A stretch of DNA of 64,000 nt from Mycobacterium sp. MYCO198283 (GTDB lineage: Bacteria > Actinomycetota > Actinomycetes > Mycobacteriales > Mycobacteriaceae). Positions within the stretch are counted from its first letter, which is position 1. Each line of letters starts with the position of its first letter. Below the pieces are notes generated by a model, which was not told where the DNA came from, searched no databases, and was given only the letters and a program-made list of their open reading frames with translations. Location: positions 248,001 through 312,000 of the forward strand of contig NZ_JAJQJI010000006.1 of the NCBI RefSeq assembly GCF_021213805.1, given 5' to 3'. The position numbers and the translations under genes were made by a program. This document shows, piece after piece, positions 1-7,893 of this stretch.

Positions 1-88
1 CCGTGTAGTCGATGGCGTTCGCTGGTGGCGCTGACGCGGCGGCCCGGTTCAGCCTCGCGGCGGCCGCAACGTCAGGCAGGCTGGAGGC

Positions 89-1756
89 ATGACGCCGGCG
101 ACGGAACTGCTCGACGCGGTGGTTGCTCTGGACGACGTGTTGCGGCGGGTGAGCTTTCCGCTGCCCGCGCCGTCGGCATGGCCGGCCGAACGCGACCGCC
201 GCCAACTCGCCGGCCAGCTGAGCGACTACCTCATCCCCCGGTTGCGCAGCGTCGACGCTCCCCTGCTCGCGGTGGTCGGGGGATCCACCGGCGCCGGCAA
301 GTCGACGCTCATCAACTCGCTGGTCGGCGCCGACGTCAGCCAATCCGGCGTGCTGCGGCCCACCACCCGCGGCCCGGTGATCGTCTGCCATCCAACGGAC
401 CTGCCGTGGTTCACCGACGACCGGATCCTGCCGCAGCTGCCGCGGTCCTCCGGCCCCGATGGCCTGCGATTGGCGCCGCATCCGGGCATCGGGCCCGGTC
501 TGGCGCTGCTGGACGCCCCGGACATCGACAGCGTGGTGAGCAGCAACCGCGAACTCGCCGGGACGCTGCTCGCCGCTGCCGACCTGTGGATCTTCCTCAC
601 GACGGCGGCCCGCTACGCCGACGCGGTGCCGTGGCACATGCTGCACACCGCGCGTGACCGCGGCACCGCCATTGCGATCGTCCTCGACCGCTGCCCACCC
701 GAGGCCGTCCGCGACGTGGCCGGCCACCTGTCGGACATGCTCGCCGCGAGCGGGCTGACCGAGGCGCCGCTGTTCGTCATCGAAGAGCAGTCGCTGCGCC
801 ACGGCCGGTTGAAGGACAAGTCGCTGCATCCGATCCGAGCCTGGCTCGGCGGGCTCACCGCCGACGCGGAGCAGCGAACGTCGGTGGTGCGCTACACGCT
901 GCAGGGCGCGCTGCGCAGTCTGCCGCCGCGCACCCAGGCGCTGGCCGGCGCACTGGACGAACAAGCCGACGTCCGCGCCCAGCTCGAGTCGTGCGTCGCG
1001 TCGTCCTTCGACAGCGCCCTCGCCCGGGTCGACGACGCCATCCGCGACGGCGCCCTGCTGCGCGGCGAGGTGCTCGCCCGCTGGCAGGACGTGGTGGGCA
1101 CCGGGGAGTACCTGCGTCGGCTGGAGTCACGGGTCGGGAGGATCCGCGACCGGATGGTGGCCGCCGTCACCGGACGGTCCACGCCTGTCGAGGAACTGGG
1201 CTCGGCGTTGGAGAGCGGCATCGTCACCATCGTGAAGGCCGCGGCGGAAGACGCTGCCGAATCGTCGTACGCATGCTGGGCCCGCCATCAGGCCGGTACC
1301 CAGCTGCTCACCGACGACTTGGCCCGGCCCGCACCAGGATTGGACGACGCGGTCGAGCTGCTCGTCCGGGAATGGGAAGGTTTCGTGCTCGATCTGGTGC
1401 GCACCGAAGGCGCATCCAAGCGGTCGAGTGCGCGACTGGCCTCCTACGGCGTCAACGGGGCCGGGCTCGTCGTCATGCTGGCGGTGTTCAGCCAGACAGC
1501 CGGGCTCACGGGCGCCGAGATCGCGGTGGCCGGTGGCACGTCGGTGGCCGGCCAGAAGGTGCTCGAGGCGATCTTCGGCGAGCAGGCGGTCCGCGGCCTG
1601 GCGCGCCAAGCACGCGACCAGCTGCTGACCCGGGTGAAGGAGCTGCTGGCGCACGACGCGGACCGGTACCGCCGCATCCTGGGCTCGGCGTCGTCCGCCG
1701 TCACGGGCGACGAGCTGCGGGCCGCCGCCCATCGGGTTGCGGCGGTGCTTCAGTGA
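89..1756 (+). CDS. Dynamin-like GTPase domain protein
   Basis: A 555-aa protein with a P-loop GTPase domain near the N-terminus: Walker A GGSTGAGKST at residues 64-73, then a G3-like DAPDID. The C-terminal half is helical with a short hydrophobic stretch (VNGAGLVVMLAVFSQTAG) that could touch the membrane, as in bacterial dynamin-like proteins. The ATG at 89 is chosen because the P-loop domain lies at the expected distance. GGAGG precedes it by one base, which is too close for normal initiation, so a leaderless or downstream start is possible. The stop overlaps the GTG of the next GTPase gene (GTGA), implying coupled translation and a joint function. The biological role is unknown to me; membrane remodelling is an inference from the family. 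Confidence 0.85.
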   Translation: MTPATELLDAVVALDDVLRRVSFPLPAPSAWPAERDRRQLAGQLSDYLIPRLRSVDAPLLAVVGGSTGAGKSTLINSLVGADVSQSGVLRPTTRGPVIVCHPTDLPWFTDDRILPQLPRSSGPDGLRLAPHPGIGPGLALLDAPDIDSVVSSNRELAGTLLAAADLWIFLTTAARYADAVPWHMLHTARDRGTAIAIVLDRCPPEAVRDVAGHLSDMLAASGLTEAPLFVIEEQSLRHGRLKDKSLHPIRAWLGGLTADAEQRTSVVRYTLQGALRSLPPRTQALAGALDEQADVRAQLESCVASSFDSALARVDDAIRDGALLRGEVLARWQDVVGTGEYLRRLESRVGRIRDRMVAAVTGRSTPVEELGSALESGIVTIVKAAAEDAAESSYACWARHQAGTQLLTDDLARPAPGLDDAVELLVREWEGFVLDLVRTEGASKRSSARLASYGVNGAGLVVMLAVFSQTAGLTGAEIAVAGGTSVAGQKVLEAIFGEQAVRGLARQARDQLLTRVKELLAHDADRYRRILGSASSAVTGDELRAAAHRVAAVLQ

Positions 1757-3351
1757 CGCTGGTCGAGCGGCTGGCGGCGCTGTCAGCGGTGGCTGCGCTC
1801 GGCGACGGCCGGTTGCCCGACGACATTCTCGCCGATGCGCGCACCCTCGACGCGCGCGCCGGGGCGCGGCTGCGGCTGTCCGGCGAGCACACCGTGGTGG
1901 CGCTGGCCGGAGCCACCGGCAGCGGAAAGTCCTCGCTGTTCAACGCGATCGCCGGCACGCCGCTTGCACAGGTCGGCATCCGGCGGCCCACCACATCGGC
2001 CACCCAGGCCATCGTCTTCGGGCTCTCCCCCGCCGCCGAACTGCTCGACTGGCTGGAGATCAAGCACCGCCACATCGACGACGGCGCGACGGCACCCGAC
2101 CTGACCGGGCTGGTACTGCTCGACCTGCCCGATCACGACTCGATCGAGGCATCGCACCGCGCCGAGGTCGATCGGCTGATCCGCCTCGTCGACGCGTTCG
2201 TGTGGGTGCTCGACCCGCAGAAGTACGCCGACGCGGTGCTGCACGACGAGTACCTGCGCCCGCTGGCGCCGCACCGGGACGTCATGGTGGTCGTGCTCAA
2301 TCAGGTTGACCGGCTGCCGGTGTCGGACGTGGCGTCCTGCATGCGGGACCTGCACCGCCTGATGAGCGACGACGGCCTCGTCGGCGTGCCGGTGCTGGCG
2401 ACGTCGGCCGTGAAGCCGGACGAGGTGACCGAGCTGCGCGAATTCCTCGTCACCACCGTCGCGGATCACCGGGCCCGGACGGCGCGCGTCAACGCCGACC
2501 TCGACGCGATGGCCGACCGGCTCACGCCGCTGGTGCCGGTGCGACGGTCGGACCCTGCGCTGCGGGACGCCGAACGGACGCTGCGCGGTTCGCTGGCCGG
2601 CGCGGCGGCGGTCCCCGCGGTGGTCGACGCGGTCGGCCGCGCCTACACCCGCCGGGGCCTGGCTGCCACCGGGTGGCCACCGGTGCGGTGGGTGGCGAAG
2701 TTGCGCCCGGACCCGCTGCGCCGACTGGGCCTGAACCCCGGCGGCGGCGAGCACGACGCGCTGCGACGCACGTCGATGCCGTCGGTCTCTGCCGCATCGC
2801 GCGCCGGTGTGGACAGCGCGGTGCGCGCCTTGGCCGACACCGCGTCCACCGGCCTGCCCGGACCGTGGCCGCAGATCTTCCGCGACGCGGCCCGGTCCGA
2901 GGCGGACCGGGTGCCCGACGCGCTGGACCGGGCGGTCGGCGGCGCCGACCTCGGCATGGCGACGCGGCCGCGGTGGTGGCGGCTATTCGGCGTGCTGCAA
3001 TGGCTGCTGATCGTCGCAGCGGCGGTGGGCGGGCTGTGGCTGGGAGTGCTGGCGGCACTGGCCTATCTGCGGATCGACATGGACGCGCCGTCGCTGGGGC
3101 CGGTCGCGTGGCCGACCGTACTGCTCGTGGGTGGGCTCGTCCTGGGGCTGCTGCTCCGCATCATCGTGCGGCCGTTCGTGGCCGTCGGCGCCGCGCGGCG
3201 TCGACGCAAGGCAGCCGCGGAGTTGCACCGACGGGTCGACGCGGTGGCCGAAGAGCTCATCCTCGCCCCGTTGCGAGAGGAACTGACGCGCTACGGCCAG
3301 CTCGCGGACGCGGTGCACGGCCTCGACCGTCGACCGCGCCGGCGGCGCTGA
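1753..3351 (+). CDS. YfjP-family GTPase, membrane-anchored
   Basis: A 532-aa GTPase. Walker A GATGSGKSS is at residues 53-61, followed by a DLPDHDS G3 element and NQVDRL as the G4 specificity motif. Near the C-terminus lie two hydrophobic segments (WLLIVAAAVGGLWLGVLAAL and WPTVLLVGGLVLGLLL) ahead of a basic tail, so the protein is probably membrane-bound with the GTPase facing the cytoplasm. The start is the GTG at 1753 that overlaps the upstream stop; the reading frame is open further upstream but only antiparallel to the first gene's coding. The side-by-side pair resembles paired dynamin-like GTPases that act as heteromers, though here only the P-loop is clearly shared. Function is inferred from family only. 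Confidence 0.87.
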   Translation: MTLVERLAALSAVAALGDGRLPDDILADARTLDARAGARLRLSGEHTVVALAGATGSGKSSLFNAIAGTPLAQVGIRRPTTSATQAIVFGLSPAAELLDWLEIKHRHIDDGATAPDLTGLVLLDLPDHDSIEASHRAEVDRLIRLVDAFVWVLDPQKYADAVLHDEYLRPLAPHRDVMVVVLNQVDRLPVSDVASCMRDLHRLMSDDGLVGVPVLATSAVKPDEVTELREFLVTTVADHRARTARVNADLDAMADRLTPLVPVRRSDPALRDAERTLRGSLAGAAAVPAVVDAVGRAYTRRGLAATGWPPVRWVAKLRPDPLRRLGLNPGGGEHDALRRTSMPSVSAASRAGVDSAVRALADTASTGLPGPWPQIFRDAARSEADRVPDALDRAVGGADLGMATRPRWWRLFGVLQWLLIVAAAVGGLWLGVLAALAYLRIDMDAPSLGPVAWPTVLLVGGLVLGLLLRIIVRPFVAVGAARRRRKAAAELHRRVDAVAEELILAPLREELTRYGQLADAVHGLDRRPRRRR

Positions 3352-3360
3352 CGGCGTCGG

Positions 3361-3366
3361 TAGGAT
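3361..3366 (+). promoter_or_regulatory. -10 box upstream of the DUF5313 gene
   Basis: TAGGAT fits the mycobacterial TANNNT -10 consensus and lies 32 bases before the ATG, between two genes. An AGGAG ribosome site follows at about 3389-3393. No clear -35 is visible. Confidence 0.4.
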
Positions 3367-3398
3367 CAAGCCAGGACTGCGCAGAAACCAGGAGCGTC

Positions 3399-3815
3399 AT
3401 GACCGCCGCCACACCGTCACTGCTGCAGCAGCTGCCCTACTACTACGGCAAACGGCTGCCCGATTCGATGCGTGACTGGGTGGCCAACGATCTCGCCGGT
3501 CCGGGCGCCATCCGCCGCCACATGATCCGGTTCGCCATTCCGCCGCTATGTGTGCTGGCGCCGCTGTGGCTGTTGCCGGCACCGTTCTACGTGCACCTGG
3601 AGATGACGGCGCCCATCTACATCTGGGCGTTGCTCATGTCGTCGGCGCTGCACAAGGTGTGGCGGCGCCACCGCCTCGGGCAACACGGCCTCGATCCGAC
3701 GTTGGTGGACGCGATTCGGCGGCAGCGCGACGCGCACATCCACGACGACTACGTCCGGCGCTTCGGCCCGCGGCCCGCCGAAGCCAAGTGGCAGTCGAAC
3801 AGCAGCCCGTTCTGA
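3399..3815 (+). CDS. DUF5313 family membrane protein
   Basis: A 138-aa protein starting MTAATPSLLQQLPYYYGK. It matches my memory of the mycobacterial DUF5313 family (YGKRLPDSMRDWV...RHMIRF, then two membrane helices, then YRRHRLxQHGLDP...). Two hydrophobic segments occupy roughly residues 48-65 and 70-85 (LCVLAPLWLLPAPFYV, TAPIYIWALLMSSAL), followed by a basic cytoplasmic tail. The ATG at 3399 has a good AGGAG site 5-6 nt upstream, so it is preferred to the longer open frame. It is convergent with the MarR gene (6-nt gap). The family has no known biochemical role. Confidence 0.85.
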   Translation: MTAATPSLLQQLPYYYGKRLPDSMRDWVANDLAGPGAIRRHMIRFAIPPLCVLAPLWLLPAPFYVHLEMTAPIYIWALLMSSALHKVWRRHRLGQHGLDPTLVDAIRRQRDAHIHDDYVRRFGPRPAEAKWQSNSSPF

Positions 3816-3821
3816 CCGGCG

Positions 3822-4385
3822 CTACCTGCCGACGAGGCGTCGGCAGCAGTCGCTGATCGCGATCACCTGCGGGCGGGTCAGTTGCCCGAGGTAGTCCGAA
3901 CGCACGCCCTTGCTGTAGGTGACCACCGCGTCGGAGACCAGCCGGCAGCCGGTCTCGGTGATCGAGGCGATCACGCCGCGGCCGTCGTCGGCGCAGCGCC
4001 GGCGGGCCGCCAACCCGCGCGCTTCCAGGCGGCTCAGCTGCCGGGTGATCCGGCTGGGTGTGCCCGCCAGCACATCGGCGAGCTGGCCCATCCTCATCGA
4101 CCGGTCCGGCGAGAGCGACAGCGCGTGCAGCAGCCGCACATCGTCGAGCGTGAGGTCGTGCTTGTCGACGAGCTGCTGGTTCAGCCTCGCCGTCAGGCGC
4201 AGCGACGCCTCGAGGAAGTGCTGCCACGAGCGCCACTCCGCCAGCGTCAACCCCGGCATGTCGCTCTCCGTGCGGCCGAACAACAGCCGCTCGTCGATCG
4301 GGTGCACGGTCGCAGCACCCGCGCGGCCCGCCATCCCTGGGCGCCGGCGAGTGCGGACGGAACTGTCGATCGCGTACTCGCTCAT
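3822..4385 (-). CDS. MarR-family transcriptional regulator
   Basis: A 187-aa protein with a winged-helix MarR core: helix LTLAEWRSWQHFLEASLRLTAR, recognition region LADVLAGTPSRITRQLSRLEARG, then the wing RRCADDGRGVIASITETG. The start is the ATG at 4385 (MSEYAID), which has GCAGGAG seven bases upstream; an in-frame ATG at 4457 would add 24 residues but has no ribosome site and would start inside operator-like sequence. The gene is last in the leftward GMC-DUF-hydrolase direction, 82 nt after the hydrolase stop, with its own -10 and two palindromes in that gap. It may sense a substrate or product of the GMC/hydrolase operon and repress it or itself; this is inference. Confidence 0.9.
   Translation of the reverse strand: MSEYAIDSSVRTRRRPGMAGRAGAATVHPIDERLLFGRTESDMPGLTLAEWRSWQHFLEASLRLTARLNQQLVDKHDLTLDDVRLLHALSLSPDRSMRMGQLADVLAGTPSRITRQLSRLEARGLAARRRCADDGRGVIASITETGCRLVSDAVVTYSKGVRSDYLGQLTRPQVIAISDCCRRLVGR
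3826..3846. terminator. Hairpin between convergent genes
   Basis: A 9-bp perfect inverted repeat, CTGCCGACG/CGTCGGCAG, with a 3-nt loop lies 11 nt after the DUF5313 stop and inside the 3' end of the MarR gene. There is no T-run, as usual in mycobacteria. It may end transcription of the rightward gene. Confidence 0.45.
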
Positions 4386-4428
4386 GGCTGCTCCTGCGGC
4401 GGGAAGGTCCGGAATCACTGCTGCTCGG

Positions 4429-4434
4429 AGCGTA
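4429..4434 (-). promoter_or_regulatory. -10 box of the MarR gene
   Basis: On the minus strand TACGCT (TANNNT) lies 43 nt before the chosen ATG. The 17-nt-spaced -35 position falls on GTGCCT, inside the 4442-4457 palindrome. Confidence 0.45.
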
Positions 4435-4441
4435 AAAACCG

Positions 4442-4457
4442 GTGCCTGCGCAGGCAC
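4442..4457. promoter_or_regulatory. Perfect 16-bp palindrome over the MarR promoter
   Basis: GTGCCTGCGCAGGCAC is a perfect palindrome covering the predicted -35 and part of the spacer of the MarR promoter. That position suits a repressor. MarR proteins commonly bind 16-20 bp palindromes in their own promoters, so autorepression is the simplest reading. Confidence 0.5.
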
Positions 4458-4458
4458 G

Positions 4459-4472
4459 CGTAGTGGACTACG
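4459..4472 (-). promoter_or_regulatory. Shared operator-like element, copy 1
   Basis: The minus strand reads CGTAGTCCACTACG, inverted repeat arms CGTAGT/ACTACG, continuing with CGTG. The same 18-nt word with one difference occurs at 10787-10804. Here it lies 24 nt upstream of the MarR -10 box and contains the stop codon of the hydrolase gene. The placement just upstream of -35 fits an activator site. Confidence 0.55.
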
Positions 4473-5553
4473 TGCTTTTGCGGTAAACGAATCGGTGACC
4501 GTTCGACGGCAGCGCGGCGGGCCTGTCGGAGTGCGTCAGCTCGTCGAGGATCGTCGGGAAGATGTCCCGGTCGGCGTAGCGGCCCAGGAACATGTCCAGG
4601 TGCCCGTAGCCGTCGACCTCGACGACGCGCGACGACACCCGCCCACTTTTCCGCAGGTACGTCTGCGTCCGGTACTGGCTCTCCGGCAGGAAGCAGCGAT
4701 TCTGCGTCCCGGTCAGCAGCAACCACCGCGCGGTGGTCTTCGGCGGCTCCAGCAGCAGGTCCGGCGGCAGGTCAGCGAATTCTCCGGTGGGCACGAGACG
4801 GCCGGCGCGGACGGACATCCCCATCTGCTCGAAGAACCGCAGCGGCACGGGTCCGAACTCCTCGCTCAACCATTCGTGGGTCTCCGGCGAGAGGTTCTCG
4901 TGCGACCACAGCGCCGGTCGGCCCGAGCCGTAGGTGAAGCTGATCATCTTGCAGACGTCGTTGTCGCATTCGTGGTGGGTGGCGCGCACGATCCCGACGA
5001 GCAGCCGCTCGACGATGCGTGGCGGCGGCCGGCGACCCCAGCGGGGATCGAGATACGGGATGAGCGCGCCGACGAGCGGCACCAGCCGGGCGATCTTGAA
5101 CTCCGACCACCGCGGCACCACCGGGTGCAGCGACATCGAGTTCGCCACGATGACGTCGACCTGCGGGACCAGTCCCGCGACCGCGGACATCGCGAAGCTG
5201 CTCGACCCCTGGCAGTGGATGATCGCCTTCACCTGCTCGGCACCGGTGACCTCGACGATCTTCTCCACCGCGGCGGGATGGTCGTTGACGGCGGCCTGGT
5301 CGAGGTTCCATTCGGTGAACGGCAGGTCGATGCTCGCCCGCCAGTTCTCGATGTAGACGTCCCAGCCGTCGTCGACGAGCGCGTGGACGATGGTGCGCTC
5401 GTTCGGCGGCAGGAAAAGTGTCGCCCGCACGCCGGCCCCGGGCGCCAGCACCACCGGGCCGCGGGTGGGGTTGCCGCCGTGGACGTGCAGCAGGTTGAGC
5501 GCCATGCCGTCGCGGGCGGTGAAGGGGATGGTCTCGGTGATCAACGCGGTCAT
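4468..5553 (-). CDS. Alpha/beta-fold hydrolase of the GMC operon
   Basis: A 361-aa alpha/beta hydrolase. The core shows an oxyanion-side APGAGVRATLF segment, the nucleophile elbow HCQGSSSF at residues 113-120 and a C-terminal GYGHLDM histidine region. The elbow has Cys114 where Ser is usual (as in PHA synthase-like GxCxG boxes), so either Cys114 or a neighbouring Ser would be the nucleophile. It starts at an ATG that overlaps the upstream gene's stop (ATGA), so it is translated as part of an operon with the conserved protein and the GMC oxidoreductase. From memory, some bacteria carry GMC cholesterol-oxidase-like and alpha/beta-hydrolase domains in one long polypeptide; here they are separate. 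Substrate unknown; an ester or lactone made by the oxidase is plausible. Confidence 0.85.
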   Translation of the reverse strand: MTALITETIPFTARDGMALNLLHVHGGNPTRGPVVLAPGAGVRATLFLPPNERTIVHALVDDGWDVYIENWRASIDLPFTEWNLDQAAVNDHPAAVEKIVEVTGAEQVKAIIHCQGSSSFAMSAVAGLVPQVDVIVANSMSLHPVVPRWSEFKIARLVPLVGALIPYLDPRWGRRPPPRIVERLLVGIVRATHHECDNDVCKMISFTYGSGRPALWSHENLSPETHEWLSEEFGPVPLRFFEQMGMSVRAGRLVPTGEFADLPPDLLLEPPKTTARWLLLTGTQNRCFLPESQYRTQTYLRKSGRVSSRVVEVDGYGHLDMFLGRYADRDIFPTILDELTHSDRPAALPSNGHRFVYRKST

Positions 5554-6152
5554 CGTGGTCGCCTCTTGGGTGGGAACTGGTAGACGCGGCGGAACCGATC
5601 GAGGAAGAACGCGTTGAAGCCGACGACGCCCGCGGGCGATCCGCGGAAGGTGGTGAGCTGGCGAGCGAACATGCCGGCGTCGAGCCGCAGGATGCCGCGG
5701 GCGAAGTCACCACCGTCCGGGCCCTCGGGGTACTCGGCCACCGCCCCGTCGACCAGCCGGGTGAACAGCGTGGTGGTGTCGCGCCAGGCGTCCCAACCCC
5801 AGTCGTTGCCAACGTTCTTGTGCCCCAGCAGCGTCATCACCGACCCGTCCCGGGTGCGGAACGGCAGCCGATAGCGCATCTCGTAGCGCATCCCGTCGGT
5901 GGGCGTGAAGAGGTCGAAGGCGCCGCCCACCACCGGCATGGCGCCGGCGGCGAACTGTTTGCACCACACGTCGCCCCGCACGGCCATGCGGTGGCGCGGA
6001 TCGTCGCGCACCCGGCGGACGTCGTCGGTGCTGATGATCACCCGAAACGACAGCCGCTGCCCGTCCCGCCGGCCGGTGACGTCGCCGGTGTCATAGGCCG
6101 GTGAGCCGACGGTGTAGTAGCCGGCCATCCGCTCGGTGAACGACACCTTCAC
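5550..6152 (-). CDS. Conserved protein between GMC oxidase and hydrolase
   Basis: A 200-aa protein without a domain I can name with certainty. It starts VKVSFTERMAGYYTVG, has a beta-rich pattern (DGQRLSFRVIISTDDV..., MRYEMRYRLPFRTRDGSVMTLLGHKNV) and no signal peptide or membrane segment. The GTG at 6152 overlaps the GMC stop (GTGA), and its own stop overlaps the hydrolase ATG, so it is locked into the operon. The beta-barrel-like composition and its place between the two enzymes suggest it corresponds to the linker region seen in fused GMC-hydrolase proteins (memory, not checked). It could be a lipid or substrate carrier. Confidence 0.75.
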   Translation of the reverse strand: MKVSFTERMAGYYTVGSPAYDTGDVTGRRDGQRLSFRVIISTDDVRRVRDDPRHRMAVRGDVWCKQFAAGAMPVVGGAFDLFTPTDGMRYEMRYRLPFRTRDGSVMTLLGHKNVGNDWGWDAWRDTTTLFTRLVDGAVAEYPEGPDGGDFARGILRLDAGMFARQLTTFRGSPAGVVGFNAFFLDRFRRVYQFPPKRRPR

Positions 6153-7861
6153 ACCGGCACCTCGTCCTGCGCCACGGCCGGCCAGGCCCCGGCCGGCTCG
6201 GCCACCATCTGCTCCGCGGCGCGATGCGCGAACGCCGCGATGGTGAAGGACGGGTTGGCGCCGACCGGACCGGGCATCACCGAGCCGTCGCACACCCAGA
6301 GGTTCTCGACGCCCTTCACCCGCCCGTAGGTGTCCACGACGCCTTCCGATTCCGTCGTGTCGGCGGGGCAGCCGCCCAGCGGATGAACGGTGATCACGCG
6401 GCGACGAAGCCAGCTGGGGTTCATCACGAACCTGCCGCCGAGCTTGTGTGCCATCGCCCGCATGCGCGCCACCATCGCGTCGAAGTAGGCCAGCGACGTC
6501 CCGGTGGTCCAGGTGCTGTCGAGCCGCGTCTCGCCGTCCTGTTCACGCAGGTACAGCATGCCGTCGGGGACGTCGCGTCCCATCCCGAGCAGCGGGAACA
6601 CCCGCGCGCCGAAGGTGCCCGGACCGACGATCTTCGCGAGGTCGCGCGACAAGCTGCTGCGGCCCTTGCCCGTCACCTGCCACCACAGCCGCTGCCCGAC
6701 CAGGCTCGCCACGCCCTTCACCCGCCCGCTCAGCTGCGACATGTCGACCAGCCACTCCGCGAATGCCGGGACGCCGGCGTCCTCGATGTACATGCCGTGG
6801 CCGTCGTCGAAGCGCAGGTAGGAGGTGATGACCGGCCCACGCGACGGCTGGATGTCGTCGTCGCGGTTCCTGGCGTCGATCACGAAGCTCAGCAGGTCGC
6901 CGTTGCCGCAGAACCGGGTGCCCAACGCCGGATTACGCAGGCCGAGCGACGCGCGGTTGCACAGCAGCAGGTTGGTGCTGCCGAAGGTGCCGGCCGCCAG
7001 GACCACGCGACGGGCCGTGATGGTCTTTGTCGGCGGTTCGCCGGTGGCACCGGGCGTGTGCAGCAGCACCTCGACCGCGAAGTGGTCCTTGTGCTTGGTG
7101 ATCCTGCGCACCTCGGTGCAGGTGTGGATCGACGCGCCGTGGTCGCTGGCGATCGACAGGAACGTGTGGTCCATCGAGCTCTTGGCGCCTTCGTTGCAGC
7201 CCAGGTCGCACTCGCCGATCAACCGGCAGGTGCGCCGGTGAGCACCGTGAATGTTCCCGTACGGCGCGGCGGGAAGCGGCGCCCCGACCTCCGGACCGTT
7301 TCCGCCGTCGAACCGCACCGCCAGCGGCGCGGATTGCACCGCCATGCCGGTCGGCGCCGCGGCGCGGAACGCAGCCGCCTTGGGCACCTGGAACGGCTGG
7401 TCGCCCGGATAGGTCTGGAGCGACAGGCACTCGGCCACGGCGTCGTAGTGCGGGTCGAGATCCTTCCTGGTGAACGACCACGTCTCGGTGACGCCGCGCC
7501 GGTACGGATGCGGCTGCGTGAACCAGCTCTCGTCCTTGCGGAGCATCACGTTCGCGTAGATGAGCGAGCCGCCACCGAGCCCGCTCGCGACGACCGCATC
7601 GAACCCCATGAAGTTCCACACGTCGAACAGGCCGTGCAGGCCCGACCTGGTGTTCCAGAAGTTGGTCGCCATCGTCTTGGGCGTTCGCGGGAAGTCGTTG
7701 GGCGCGTACGCCTTTCCGCGTTCGACGACGCAGACGTCGCCAGACCTGCCTTCGCGGTCGGCCCGCTCGGCGAGCTTGGCGGCCACCACCGAACCGCCGA
7801 AGCCCGATCCGACCACCAGCGTGTCGACGCGGCCGGGCGGGTGTCCGGTCTGCAGGGTCAC
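6149..7861 (-). CDS. GMC-family FAD oxidoreductase (cholesterol-oxidase-like)
   Basis: A 570-aa FAD enzyme from the GTG at 7861. The dinucleotide fold GSGFGGSVVAAKL (Gly18, Gly20, Gly23) is followed by VVERG binding the ribose. GGGSLIYANVML is the second GMC signature, and the C-terminus has HPLGGCP (His493) and GANPS (Asn536), the pair equivalent to the catalytic His/Asn of cholesterol oxidases. GMC enzymes oxidise alcohols with FAD and pass electrons to oxygen or another acceptor. The GTG overlaps the stop of an 11-codon leader ORF that has the only good ribosome site in the region. Longer in-frame starts at 7939 and 8035 lack such a site. It heads the operon with the conserved protein and the hydrolase. 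A steroid, terpenoid or long-chain alcohol substrate is a guess. Confidence 0.87.
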   Translation of the reverse strand: MTLQTGHPPGRVDTLVVGSGFGGSVVAAKLAERADREGRSGDVCVVERGKAYAPNDFPRTPKTMATNFWNTRSGLHGLFDVWNFMGFDAVVASGLGGGSLIYANVMLRKDESWFTQPHPYRRGVTETWSFTRKDLDPHYDAVAECLSLQTYPGDQPFQVPKAAAFRAAAPTGMAVQSAPLAVRFDGGNGPEVGAPLPAAPYGNIHGAHRRTCRLIGECDLGCNEGAKSSMDHTFLSIASDHGASIHTCTEVRRITKHKDHFAVEVLLHTPGATGEPPTKTITARRVVLAAGTFGSTNLLLCNRASLGLRNPALGTRFCGNGDLLSFVIDARNRDDDIQPSRGPVITSYLRFDDGHGMYIEDAGVPAFAEWLVDMSQLSGRVKGVASLVGQRLWWQVTGKGRSSLSRDLAKIVGPGTFGARVFPLLGMGRDVPDGMLYLREQDGETRLDSTWTTGTSLAYFDAMVARMRAMAHKLGGRFVMNPSWLRRRVITVHPLGGCPADTTESEGVVDTYGRVKGVENLWVCDGSVMPGPVGANPSFTIAAFAHRAAEQMVAEPAGAWPAVAQDEVPV

Positions 7862-7893
7862 AGCACCGCTTCGCTGCCGGGCGGATAACGCAT
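7858..7893 (-). CDS. Putative 11-aa leader peptide of the GMC operon
   Basis: A mini-ORF MRYPPGSEAVL with AAAAGGA seven bases before its ATG. Its TGA overlaps the GMC start codon (GTGA). Ribosomes finishing it could re-initiate on the GMC gene. If not a true peptide, it may show a sequencing or evolutionary frameshift in the real N-terminus of the GMC protein. Confidence 0.4.
   Translation of the reverse strand: MRYPPGSEAVL

Noticed and set aside
1-88. End of an upstream gene before the first GTPase
   Set aside because: Too short to decide; no stop or start context on either strand gives support.
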